Source of the DNA: Nocardia sp. NRRL S-836
GTDB taxonomy: Bacteria > Actinomycetota > Actinomycetes > Mycobacteriales > Pseudonocardiaceae
Reading direction: 5' to 3'
Length of the DNA: 64,000 bases
Assembly: GCF_001279525.1 (NCBI RefSeq)
Contig: NZ_LGDY01000116.1
Span: 83,269-147,268, forward strand
The first letter of the stretch is position 1; every line of letters starts with the position of its first letter. Positions 19,270 to 26,744 of the stretch are shown one piece after another. A program made the translations under genes and the position numbers. The notes beneath the pieces were generated by a model that was not told the origin of the DNA, did no database searches, and saw only the letters and a program-made list of their open reading frames with translations.

Positions 19270-19300
19270 CAGCCCCGCCGCCTCTCAGGCCGCGGGGCTG
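19270..19300 (+). terminator. Terminator of the IclR-type regulator gene
   Basis: CAGCCCCGC and GCGGGGCTG form a 9-bp stem with a 13-base loop, 15 bases past the stop codon at 19254. Confidence 0.6.
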
Positions 19301-19550
19301 TCGCACACCCAAGCCCCGCAACCGAGACCCACACCACATTCTTCCGCCCGTCATGAATAACTCGCCATGGGGCGATGAGCGCAGCGAATCCGCCCTCCAC
19401 CGGCGAGGCGATGAGCGTTAGCGATTCCGCTCCCATTCGGCGAGCGCAGCGAAGCCCCCAGCATTTCTTCCCGGGTCACCTACCGGGGGTCCGGGGGCGA
19501 AGCCCTCCGGCTGGGGGTCTGGGGGCTCGGCCCCCAGAGGACAATGCGAA
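19301..19550. repeat. Non-coding stretch with short degenerate repeats
   Basis: The unit GCGATGAGCGCAGCGAATCC recurs in altered form: CGATGAGCGCAGCGAATCCG near 19372, CGATGAGCGTTAGCGATTCC near 19410 and GGCGAGCGCAGCGAAGCCCC near 19438. Then GGGTCCGGGGGCGAAGCCC and GGGTCTGGGGGCTCGGCCC repeat a G-run/hairpin pattern (CTGGGGG...CCCCCAG at 19519-19537). No gene is supported. It looks like intergenic palindromic-repeat debris. Confidence 0.4.
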
Positions 19551-19585
19551 AGAGGCCTGTCAGCGCTTTCCGCTGACAGACCTCT
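19551..19585 (-). terminator. Terminator after tRNA-Glu
   Basis: AGAGG-C-CTGTCAGCG and CGCTGACAG-A-CCTCT form a 14-bp stem with one mismatch around CTTTC, 11 bases past the tRNA-Glu 3' end. Confidence 0.7.
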
Positions 19586-19595
19586 TCCACCTCTG

Positions 19596-19668
19596 TAGCC
19601 CCGAAGGGATTCGAACCCTCGCTACCGCCTTGAGAGGGCGGCGTCCTAGGCCGCTAGACGACGGGGCC
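19596..19668 (-). tRNA. tRNA-Glu (anticodon CTC)
   Basis: Read on the minus strand, GGCCCCG pairs with CGGGGCT (G-U at the end pair). The D arm begins GTCTAGCGG, the anticodon arm is CCGCC-CTCTCAA-GGCGG with CTC, and the T arm is GAGGG-TTCGAAT-CCCTT. The discriminator is A and the CCA end is not fully encoded (it reads A-CAG). It is the second of two tRNAs on this strand. Confidence 0.95.
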
Positions 19669-19800
19669 CTAGAACTTCTTGCCTGGAGGAACCTTATCAG
19701 ATCGCTCTGCCGGTTCCAAATCCGGGCTATTCAGTTCGTTTCTCACTGTGCCGAGAATCTCTGTCGGGAGCTTATCACTCTCGCTTTTGCTTCTCTGCAG

Positions 19801-19872
19801 CTGGGGTACCAGGACTCGAACCTAGACTAACTGAACCAGAATCAGTCGTGCTGCCAATTACACCATACCCCA
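19801..19872 (-). tRNA. tRNA-Gln (anticodon CTG)
   Basis: On the minus strand, acceptor TGGGGTA pairs with TACCCCA with discriminator G. The D arm has GTGTAATTGGCAGCAC, the anticodon arm is ACTGA-TTCTGGT-TCAGT with CTG, and the T arm contains GGTTCGAGTCC. CCA is not encoded. It lies 132 bases upstream of tRNA-Glu and is likely in the same transcript; the pair is conserved near leuCD in mycobacteria. Confidence 0.95.
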
Positions 19873-20022
19873 TTGGCTTTCACGATCATCTTCGGTTCTC
19901 GCGGGGAGTTCCGAAGGCCCTCGTTGCTGCCGGGAGAAATACTAGACCACGTCCCCACCAGAAGTGAAATCGGCCCCCGCCTACGAGCAAACGCGCAGGT
20001 GGGAGCCGGTCTCGGGGGTGGA

Positions 20023-20760
20023 TCAGGCGGTGGCGGCGGACAGCTCGCAGACGAGGAGCTCCGGCAGTTCCGCGAGCGTCGTGATGGAGGACAGGCCCGC
20101 GGGCAGGGTGCCGCCGGTGGGGCCGGTGCGGTTGATCCAGACGCCGTGCATTCCAGCGTCGCGGGCGCCGATGGCGTCGGCGTGCAGGCGGTCGCCGACG
20201 TGCACCGTGTCGCCGGGCGGGACGCCCAGGGACAGGCAGGCCGTGTGGAAGATCACGCGGTCGGGCTTGGCGCAGCCGACCTCGCCGGCGATCAGCACCG
20301 CGTCGAAGTACTGGGAGAGGCCGAGCTGGGCGATCTTCACGCGCTGGTGGCGTCCAGAGGCGTTGCTGATCGCGGCGATCGGCAGGCCGGTGGCGCGCAG
20401 CCAGTCGAGCATGGGGATGACGTCCGGGAACAGGCACCAGCCGGCGGAGAGGACCTCCTGGCGGGCGACCTCGCGGCGGGTGGCCTCCCCGATGGACAGC
20501 TCCTCGCCGAGTGCGGAGAAGAAGGCCTGCGTGCGGATGTTGCGCATCTGCTCGTAGTCGAGCTCGCCCGCGAGCTGGCGGGAGACGTGGTCGTCGGTGA
20601 TGCGCTGCCACAACGACCAGGCGTCGGCGTTACCGACCATCGAGGCCAACGCGGCGCGCGAAGAGGTGCTGTAGTCGACGAGTGTGTCGTCGACGTCCAG
20701 GCACACAGCGCGGATCTCGCCGGTTCTCTTACGCGTGAATGTCGGGGCCGCAGTCGTCAC
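20023..20760 (-). CDS. HAD-superfamily hydrolase
   Basis: A 245-residue haloacid-dehalogenase-type phosphatase. Motif I is CLDVDDTLVDYS (nucleophile Asp22 and acid Asp24), motif II is IAAISNASG, motif III Lys is in GCAKPDRVIF, and motif IV is VHVGDRLHADAIGARDAG. The cap between motifs I and II (about residues 35-110) is helical, as in C1-capped phosphatases. The substrate is unknown; members include phosphoglycolate- and nucleotide-phosphatase-like enzymes. It is divergent from the FAD monooxygenase. Confidence 0.88.
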   Translation of the reverse strand: MTTAAPTFTRKRTGEIRAVCLDVDDTLVDYSTSSRAALASMVGNADAWSLWQRITDDHVSRQLAGELDYEQMRNIRTQAFFSALGEELSIGEATRREVARQEVLSAGWCLFPDVIPMLDWLRATGLPIAAISNASGRHQRVKIAQLGLSQYFDAVLIAGEVGCAKPDRVIFHTACLSLGVPPGDTVHVGDRLHADAIGARDAGMHGVWINRTGPTGGTLPAGLSSITTLAELPELLVCELSAATA

Positions 20761-21084
20761 CCCGGAAGGTTAGGTGCGTGGACCCCTCGTCCGATTCGGC
20801 TAACGAGGTGATTCCTGTGGGTCCTTGCACGATCAAGCGGACCTTGAGGCCCCGAACGAACCAGTGAGACTCGTCCAGGCGCGAAAGGCAATCCCCCGGT
20901 CGAGTGTTGTTCCGCTACCCCTCGGTCCACTTGGGAGCCCCCGTTCCGGCGGCGCGACACCATAGCCCGCCCACCGAGGCTTCGCACCAGCCGCAACCGT
21001 TTCGGGGCCTGGGGTTCCAGACCGTCCACAGTGGACCAAAGCACCGCGTCACCACCCGAGCGAGTTGCGCCACACGGCAGCCGC
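20761..21084. other. Divergent intergenic region between HAD and FAD monooxygenase genes
   Basis: These 324 bases hold no frame with coding bias on either strand. They should contain the HAD gene promoter on the minus strand; I could not fix its elements. Confidence 0.3.
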
Positions 21085-21136
21085 TTGACGCACTCCGCGA
21101 TCGAGAGCATGCTGAGTTTATTCAACACCGGTTGAA
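21085..21136 (+). promoter_or_regulatory. Candidate promoter and operator of the FAD monooxygenase gene
   Basis: TTGACG at 21085-21090 is a good -35; 17 bases on, CATGCT at 21108-21113 is a weak -10. Immediately after the predicted start of transcription comes TTCAAC-ACCG-GTTGAA (21121-21136), a perfect 6-bp inverted repeat that runs up to the ribosome-binding site AAAGAGGG. A repressor bound here would block transcription. No regulator gene adjoins. Confidence 0.45.
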
Positions 21137-21149
21137 AAGAGGGATCGCA

Positions 21150-22406
21150 ATGGAGAGGACCACCTGCCTCGTCGTCGGAGGCGGACCCGCGGGCATGGTG
21201 CTGGGGTTGCTGCTGGCGCGCGGCGGTGTCGAGGTGACGGTGCTGGAGAAGCACTCGGACTTCCTGCGGGACTTCCGCGGTGACACCGTGCACGCCTCGA
21301 CGCTGACGCTGCTGGACGAGCTGGGACTGGGGCCCGCGTTCGAGCAGGTGCCGCACCAGCTGGTCGACAAGATCGAGGCGCTGCTGGACGGCGGCCGCAT
21401 GGCCACGGTCGCCGACCTCGGCCGGCTGCCCGGTGCCCACAAGCACATCGCGATGGTGCCGCAGTGGGACTTCCTGGACCTGCTGGCGGACGCGGGCAAG
21501 CTGGAGCCCTCGTTCCACCTGCGGATGAACACCGAGGTCACCGGCATCACCAGGAACGGCGGCAGGGTCACCGGCGTGACCTACCGCGACCGGGTCGACG
21601 GGCACGAGGGCGAGATCGCCGCGGACCTGGTCGTCGCCGCCGACGGGCGGGCCTCGATCCTGCGCGCCGCGGTGGAGCTGCCGGTCTACCGGTTCGGCGC
21701 GCCGATGGACGTGTGGTGGTTCCGGCTGCCGCGCAAGGCGAGCGACCCGGTCCAGGGCGGCGCGGGCCGGTTCAGCACGGGCAGCGGGCTCGTGCTGATT
21801 CCACGCGGTGAGTACTTCCAGTGCGCCTTCCTGATCCGCAAGGGCACCGACCGGAAGGTGCGCGCGGAGGGCGTGGAGAAGTTCCGCGACCGCGTCGTCA
21901 CGCTCGTCCCGTGGCTCGCCGACCGGGTGGGGCAGCTCACCACGCTCGACGACGTGAAGCTGCTCGACGTGAAGCTGGACCGGTTGCGGCGCTGGCACGT
22001 CGACGGTCTGCTGTGCATCGGTGACGCCGCGCACGCGATGTCACCGGTCGGCGGCGTGGGCATCAACCTCGCCGTCCAGGACGCGGTCGCGGCGGCGAGG
22101 CTGCTCGCGAAGCCGTTGCGGCAGGGCACGGTCACGGGCGCCACGCTGGCGAAGGTGCGCAACCGCAGGCTGTTCCCGACGGTGGTGATCCAGACGGTGC
22201 AGCGCGCCATCCACCGGCTGTTCCTCGGCCGCAAGCTCAACAGCACCGAGACGGTGTCGAGCACCGGCACGCCGTTCCTGCTGAAGGTCGCGCAGCGGTT
22301 CCCGTTCCTGCAGGCGGTACCGGCCTACGTGATCGCCATCGGGCCACGCCCCGAGCACGCTCCCGGGTTCGCGCGCCGCGCACCGCAGGCCATCACCAGG
22401 TCGTAG
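21150..22406 (+). CDS. FAD-dependent monooxygenase (aromatic hydroxylase type)
   Basis: The 418-residue group-A flavoprotein hydroxylase has CLVVGGGPAGMVLGLLLARGG at residues 6-26 for FAD binding, a DG motif in VVAADGRASILR near 160, and the GD motif GDAAHAMSPVGGVGINLAVQDA near 290-311. The ATG at 21150 is preceded by AAAGAGGG at 6 bases. The rest of the open frame upstream is not coding-like. The enzyme would hydroxylate an aromatic or similar substrate using NAD(P)H and O2; there is no biosynthetic cluster nearby to suggest which. Confidence 0.88.
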   Translation: MERTTCLVVGGGPAGMVLGLLLARGGVEVTVLEKHSDFLRDFRGDTVHASTLTLLDELGLGPAFEQVPHQLVDKIEALLDGGRMATVADLGRLPGAHKHIAMVPQWDFLDLLADAGKLEPSFHLRMNTEVTGITRNGGRVTGVTYRDRVDGHEGEIAADLVVAADGRASILRAAVELPVYRFGAPMDVWWFRLPRKASDPVQGGAGRFSTGSGLVLIPRGEYFQCAFLIRKGTDRKVRAEGVEKFRDRVVTLVPWLADRVGQLTTLDDVKLLDVKLDRLRRWHVDGLLCIGDAAHAMSPVGGVGINLAVQDAVAAARLLAKPLRQGTVTGATLAKVRNRRLFPTVVIQTVQRAIHRLFLGRKLNSTETVSSTGTPFLLKVAQRFPFLQAVPAYVIAIGPRPEHAPGFARRAPQAITRS

Positions 22407-22412
22407 CGGGCC

Positions 22413-23072
22413 CTAGGTCGTGACGACGGTCTCGGACGACTCCCCGAGCACCATCGCCACGGCGTGGGCGCGGTCACGGGCGCCCAGCTTGCGCAGGATC
22501 GCCTTCACGTGGGTCTTCACGGTGTCGTTGCTGATGAAGAGCCGCTGGGCGATCCGGGCGTTGTCCATGCCCTTGGCCATCTCGGCCAGCACGTCGAACT
22601 CCCGCGCCGACAGCCGGCCGAGCGCGGCGGGCGGGGGCATCCGCGCCGGTAAGCGGGCCAGTGACCCCACCCGTGCGTCGATCGTGGCGGGAGCACCGCG
22701 CACGGCCGCCGTGATCAGCGGCAGCAACTCGGCCACGGGTGAGGTCTTCAGCAGGTAGGCGACGGCACCGGCGTCGAGCGCGGCGCGGGCCCAGCTCGGA
22801 CTGTCCGCATTGGACAGGACGACGACGCGGGCGTTCGGCCGGTACTGCGCCGTGTCCCGCACGGTGCGCAGCGGACCGGCGCCCGGCACGTCGAAGTCCG
22901 TGACGACCAGGTCCACCTGCACGCTGCGCAGACAGCGCGCGGCATCAGCCACGGTGTGGGCGATACCCACGACGCGGAAGCAATGCGTGCGGTGCAGCGA
23001 GATCCGCAGCCCCTCGGTGATGAGCTGCGAACCGTCGACCAGCAGCACACGGGTGGACGCCGGGTCCGTCAT
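22413..23072 (-). CDS. LuxR-family response regulator, atypical receiver
   Basis: A 219-residue protein with a receiver domain (7-120) and a C-terminal LuxR helix-turn-helix (ALGRLSAREFDVLAEMAKGMDNARIAQRL, then FISNDTVKTHVKAILRKL). The phosphoacceptor is present (VVTDFDVPG, Asp59), as is the switch Lys (LLKTS, Lys109). The acidic pair near the N-terminus is reduced to VDGSQ (Asp13 then Gly14), so phosphorylation may be weak or absent. No histidine kinase adjoins, making it an orphan. It converges on the monooxygenase gene, 6 bases away. Confidence 0.85.
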   Translation of the reverse strand: MTDPASTRVLLVDGSQLITEGLRISLHRTHCFRVVGIAHTVADAARCLRSVQVDLVVTDFDVPGAGPLRTVRDTAQYRPNARVVVLSNADSPSWARAALDAGAVAYLLKTSPVAELLPLITAAVRGAPATIDARVGSLARLPARMPPPAALGRLSAREFDVLAEMAKGMDNARIAQRLFISNDTVKTHVKAILRKLGARDRAHAVAMVLGESSETVVTT

Positions 23073-23139
23073 GACACCGGGAAGTTACTAGCGAGTACCC
23101 CGGTGCGTAACCTACCGGCCGCCGGATTGCTCCGTACGG

Positions 23140-23898
23140 CTACCTATTTGCCACCGGATTGGTGAGCGTGCCAAGGCCGTCCACAGTCACGGAGACCGTC
23201 TGTCCGGCCGTCAGCGGGCCGACACCGGCGGGCGTGCCGGTGAGGATCACGTCGCCGGGCAGCAGCGTCATGACCGCGGAGACGTACTCGATGAGCGACG
23301 GGATGTCGTGCACCATCAAGGAAGTACGTCCGTCTTGCTTGACCTCGCCGTCGACCTCGGTGACGACGCGGACGTCCGAGGGGTCGAACTCGGTCTCGAT
23401 GAAGGGACCCATCGGGCAAAACGTGTCAAAACCCTTGGCGCGCGTGAACTGCACGTCCTTCTTCTGCAGGTCGCGTGCCGTGACGTCGTTGGCGATGGTG
23501 TAGCCCATCACGACGCTCGCCGCCTTGGCCTTCGGCACGTCCCGGCACGGCTGGCCGATGATGACCGCGAGCTCGCCCTCGAAGTCGACGCGCTCGGAGA
23601 CGGCCGGGATCTTGATCTCCACGTTCGGCCCGACCACCGAGGTGTTGGGCTTGAAGAAGATCAACGGCTCCGCGGGCACCTCGTTGCCGAGCTCGGCCGC
23701 GTGGTCGGCGTAGTTCCGCCCCACCCCGATGATCTTGGTGGGGAGGATCGGCGCGAGCAGTCTGACGTCGGCCAACGGCCACTTGCGGCCGGTGAACGTG
23801 GGCGTGCCGAAGGGGTGTTCGGCGATTTCCGCGGCTTCGTCGCCGTGAACGGCGACGAAGGCCACGCCTGCGGGATGAGCGATCCTGGCAATGCGCAC
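23140..23898 (-). CDS. Fumarylacetoacetate hydrolase family protein
   Basis: A 252-residue protein with the FAH fold. [16 protein letters not shown] near 55-70, [11 protein letters not shown] near 80-90, [12 protein letters not shown] with the metal-binding Glu pair near 105-115, and [15 protein letters not shown] near 217-231 are all present. Family members hydrolyse or decarboxylate beta-diketo or oxaloacetate-like acids (FAH, HpcE, oxaloacetate decarboxylase); this short form is often annotated 2-hydroxyhepta-2,4-diene-1,7-dioate isomerase. The true substrate is unknown. In mycobacteria the homologue follows gltX, which is missing here. Confidence 0.88.
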   Translation of the reverse strand: MRIARIAHPAGVAFVAVHGDEAAEIAEHPFGTPTFTGRKWPLADVRLLAPILPTKIIGVGRNYADHAAELGNEVPAEPLIFFKPNTSVVGPNVEIKIPAVSERVDFEGELAVIIGQPCRDVPKAKAASVVMGYTIANDVTARDLQKKDVQFTRAKGFDTFCPMGPFIETEFDPSDVRVVTEVDGEVKQDGRTSLMVHDIPSLIEYVSAVMTLLPGDVILTGTPAGVGPLTAGQTVSVTVDGLGTLTNPVANR

Positions 23899-23925
23899 AC
23901 CGCTAGTTTACGAGCAACCGCCCGT

Positions 23926-25560
23926 TCAGGGGTTCGGCCCAGCAGGAGGCACCGGCCGCGCGTCGGCGGCGTAGCCCGCGCTCCTCAGCGACTTGTGCAC
24001 CAGCGCGTCGCACAACGCCAGCCACGAGGCCTCCACGATGTTGCCGTGCACCCCCACCGTCGTCCACTCGCGCTCGCCGTCCGTGGACTCCACCAGCACG
24101 CGCGTCACGGCGTCCGTGCCGGGGTGTTCGGTGAGGATGCGCACCTTGTAGTCGGCCAGCTCCACAGCGTCCAACCAGGACAGGTGCGGCAGCAACGCCT
24201 TGCGCAGGGCCGCGTCCAGCGCGTGCACGGGTCCGTTGCCCTCGGCGGTCGCGATGACCCGCTGCCCGGCCACGTGCACCTTGACCGTGGCCTCCGAGCC
24301 GACCTCGCCGTCCGAGCGGTGGTCGAGCACGACCCGGTAGGACTCCAGCGTGAACGGCGGCGGACCGTCCAGTTCGGACAGCTCGGTGCGCAGCAGCAGC
24401 TCCAGCGACGCGTCGGCCGCCTCGAACGACCAGCCCCTGGCCTCCAGCTCCTTCACGCGCCTGAGCGCGTTGCCGACCTCGGTCCCCCGGCCGGCCAGGT
24501 CGAGTCCGAACTCACGTCCCTTGAGCTCAAGACTCGCCCGACCGGCCATCTCGGTGACCAGCACCCGCATGTCGTTGCCGACGGTGTCCGGATCGATGTG
24601 GTTGTACAGCTCCGGATCCACCTTGATCGCGCTCGCGTGCAGGCCCGCCTTGTGGGCGAACGCTGACGACCCGACGTAGGCCTGGTGGGTGTCGGGTGCG
24701 ATGTTCGCGATCTCGGCCAACGCATGGGAGACGCGGGTGAGCTCGGCCAGTGCCCCGGTCGGGAGCACCTCCAGGCCGAGCTTGGTCACGAGGTTTCCCA
24801 CGACGGCGAACAGGTCGGCGTTGCCTGCTCGCTCGCCATAACCATTGGCGGTGCACTGGACGTGCGTCGCGCCCGCCTGCACGGCCGCGAGGGTGTTCGC
24901 CACCGCGCAGGACGTGTCGTCCTGGCAGTGGATGCCCACCCGGAAACCGGTCTTCCCGATGACCTCGGCGACCGTCTCGGCGAGGCCCAGCGGGAGCTGG
25001 CCGCCGTTCGTGTCGCACAGCACGACCACGTCGGCGCCACCCTCCACAGCGGACTCCAGCACGCGCAGCGCGGTGTCCGGTGAGAAGGCGTAGCCGTCGA
25101 AGAAGTGCTCGGCGTCGAGGAAGACGCGCCGGCCGTGGTCTTTGAGGAACCGGACGGTGTCGCGCACCATCCGCAGGTTCTCCTCGGCGTCGGTGCGCAG
25201 CGCGCGTTCGATGTGGCGCAGGTCCGACTTGGCGACCAGCGTCACCACCGGGGCCTGGGCGTCGAGCAACGCCTTGACCTGCGGGTCTTCTTCCACGCGC
25301 ACACCGGCCCTGCGGGTCGCGCCGAACGCGACCAGCGTGGCGTGCTTGAGCTCCAGGTCACCTGCTGCCGCGCGGGCGAAGAACTCGGTGTCCTTGGGCA
25401 GTGCGCCGGGCCAGCCGCCCTCGATGAACCCGACGCCGAGCCCGTCCAGCAGCCGCGCCACCGCGAGCTTGTCCGTGACGGAGTACGAGATGCCCTCACG
25501 TTGTGCGCCGTCGCGCAACGTCGTGTCGTAGACGTGGAACTCGTCGGCAGGGCCGGCCAT
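23926..25560 (-). CDS. cimA: Citramalate synthase
   Basis: Condenses pyruvate and acetyl-CoA to citramalate, the first step of threonine-independent isoleucine synthesis. The 544-residue protein has the DRE-TIM opening YDTTLRDGAQREGIS, the central GIHCQDDTSCAVANT and NGYGERAGNADL, and a C-terminal LeuA-type regulatory domain (about residues 410-530). In the metal motif HxH the second His is Gln (H-C-Q). The ATG at 25560 sits 9 bases from GAGGAG; an ATG at 25569 directly abuts that site. Expression is probably attenuated by the upstream leader. A homocitrate- or isopropylmalate-synthase-like activity is less likely given length and neighbours. Confidence 0.85.
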   Translation of the reverse strand: MAGPADEFHVYDTTLRDGAQREGISYSVTDKLAVARLLDGLGVGFIEGGWPGALPKDTEFFARAAAGDLELKHATLVAFGATRRAGVRVEEDPQVKALLDAQAPVVTLVAKSDLRHIERALRTDAEENLRMVRDTVRFLKDHGRRVFLDAEHFFDGYAFSPDTALRVLESAVEGGADVVVLCDTNGGQLPLGLAETVAEVIGKTGFRVGIHCQDDTSCAVANTLAAVQAGATHVQCTANGYGERAGNADLFAVVGNLVTKLGLEVLPTGALAELTRVSHALAEIANIAPDTHQAYVGSSAFAHKAGLHASAIKVDPELYNHIDPDTVGNDMRVLVTEMAGRASLELKGREFGLDLAGRGTEVGNALRRVKELEARGWSFEAADASLELLLRTELSELDGPPPFTLESYRVVLDHRSDGEVGSEATVKVHVAGQRVIATAEGNGPVHALDAALRKALLPHLSWLDAVELADYKVRILTEHPGTDAVTRVLVESTDGEREWTTVGVHGNIVEASWLALCDALVHKSLRSAGYAADARPVPPAGPNP

Positions 25561-25587
25561 CGGGGTCATCTCCTCATCCGGACAAAC

Positions 25588-25654
25588 AAAAAGACCCCCC
25601 GCGGATGCGAGAGGTCTGCGCGTCGGGTGCCAGGGGCGGCACTACCCGACGCGC
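25588..25654 (-). promoter_or_regulatory. Attenuator hairpins ahead of cimA
   Basis: In the transcript, GCGCGTCGGG (end of the leader ORF) pairs perfectly with CCCGACGCGC (25654-25645 with 25627-25618), a 10-bp pause hairpin. It is followed by AGACCTC...GGGGTCT (25617-25592) and UUUUU (25592-25588), a U-tailed intrinsic terminator, rare in this GC-rich genome. A ribosome stalled on the Ile codons would cover the first arm. The antiterminator pairing is not certain; CCGCCCC at about 25640-25632 with the G run of the terminator is a candidate. Confidence 0.75.
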
Positions 25655-25686
25655 TCGTCGATAATGATGGCGAGGTGCTGAGCCAT
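25642..25686 (-). CDS. cimA leader peptide (MAQHLAIIIDERVG)
   Basis: A 14-codon frame upstream of the cimA attenuator with three consecutive isoleucine codons (ATC ATT ATC) at positions 7-9. There is no ribosome-binding site, but a promoter lies 7 bases upstream, so the ATG is probably the first base of a leaderless transcript. Leader peptides of this kind sense charged tRNA; Ile is the end product of the CimA route, which supports the reading. Confidence 0.75.
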   Translation of the reverse strand: MAQHLAIIIDERVG

Positions 25687-25693
25687 GACGCGG

Positions 25694-25723
25694 ATGCTGC
25701 CACAGCTCAGCACGGCGTACCAA
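25694..25723 (-). promoter_or_regulatory. Promoter of the cimA leader
   Basis: Minus-strand TTGGTA (25723-25718), an 18-base spacer, CAGCAT (25699-25694) and 7 bases to the leader ATG. The same geometry (18 and 7) occurs at the ilvB leader. Confidence 0.55.
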
Positions 25724-25760
25724 GCGCCGGGAGGAAATCTCCCACTATCTGGTCACGCGT

Positions 25761-26744
25761 TCACGCCTGTGACAGGTACCGCGCGAAGGCCTCGACCGAG
25801 GCCGGGTTGCGCGGGCCCTCGACCAGTGCCGCGTACGGCAACGAGAAGAACCGCTTGTTCCTGACCGCCGGCGAGTTCCGCAGCGGCGCGAAGCCCTCCA
25901 GGAACCGCTGCTTGTCCTGCGGGGTGTTCGCCTCGCCGTCGGCGTAGTCCACGATCAGCACGACGTCGGGGTCGCGCTGCACGACGGCCTCCCAGTTGAC
26001 CGTGGTCCAGCTGTCGTCGAGGTCGCCGAAGACGTTGTCGCCACCGGCCTTCGCGATGACGTCCTGCGGCGCGGCGTTGCGGCCGGAGGTGAACGGCTGG
26101 TCCTGGCCGCTGTCGTAGAGGAACACCTTCGGGCGCGGCTTGCCCGCCATGAGCTTGCCCGCGTCCTCGATCTGCTTCTGGTAGCCGCGGATCAGCTCCT
26201 CGGCCTTGGCTTCGACGCGGAAGATCTTCCCGAGGTTGCGCAGGTCGGTGTAGAGCGCGTCGAGCGCGGGCATGATGCCGCGCTGCTTGCCGGCACCGTT
26301 GCGGCACGACTCGGTGAGCACGTAGCTGCCGATCCCGAGCTGCTTCAACGACTCCGGCGTGAAGCCGGTGCTCTCGCTGAAGCCGTAGCTCCAGCCTGCG
26401 AACACGAGGTCGGCGTTGACGCCCTGCACGACCTCCTTGGAGATCTTGTCGGCGACCTTGCGGGTCCGGTCGAAGTCCGCCTTCCACGGCGAGGTCCGCA
26501 GGTCCGCGGTGTTGGCGCCGTCCACGACGTACCCGGCCATCCGGCCGGAGAGCCCCAGCGCGAACATCAGCTCGGTGATGCCGGTGTCGTTGGTGACCAC
26601 TGTGGACGGCACCCGGTCGAACGTGACCTGCTGACCGCAGTTCGTGACGGTGACCGGGCCGTCGCCCGACGTGGTGTCCTGCGCGACCGTGGCGCCGCAG
26701 CCGGAGACGAGCAGCAGCGCGGCGGTGACGAGTGCGGTTCTCAA
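25761..26744 (-). CDS. Cobalamin ABC transporter substrate-binding lipoprotein (BtuF-like)
   Basis: A 327-residue periplasmic-binding-type lipoprotein. MRTALVTAALLLVSGC ends in a lipobox with Cys16. VTFDRVPSTVVTNDTGITELMFALG and PDVVLIVDYADG are typical of the helical-backbone binding proteins for cobalamin and iron chelates. By protein alone the ligand is ambiguous, but the operon is preceded by a cobalamin riboswitch, which points to B12. Its start overlaps the ATPase stop (ATGA). It is the last gene of a btuC-btuD-btuF-type operon. Confidence 0.8.
   Translation of the reverse strand: MRTALVTAALLLVSGCGATVAQDTTSGDGPVTVTNCGQQVTFDRVPSTVVTNDTGITELMFALGLSGRMAGYVVDGANTADLRTSPWKADFDRTRKVADKISKEVVQGVNADLVFAGWSYGFSESTGFTPESLKQLGIGSYVLTESCRNGAGKQRGIMPALDALYTDLRNLGKIFRVEAKAEELIRGYQKQIEDAGKLMAGKPRPKVFLYDSGQDQPFTSGRNAAPQDVIAKAGGDNVFGDLDDSWTTVNWEAVVQRDPDVVLIVDYADGEANTPQDKQRFLEGFAPLRNSPAVRNKRFFSLPYAALVEGPRNPASVEAFARYLSQA

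Noticed and set aside
21150..22406. FAD monooxygenase as part of a natural-product gene cluster
   Set aside because: No polyketide, peptide-synthetase, terpene or tailoring genes adjoin; the flanks are a HAD phosphatase and a regulator within a conserved backbone.
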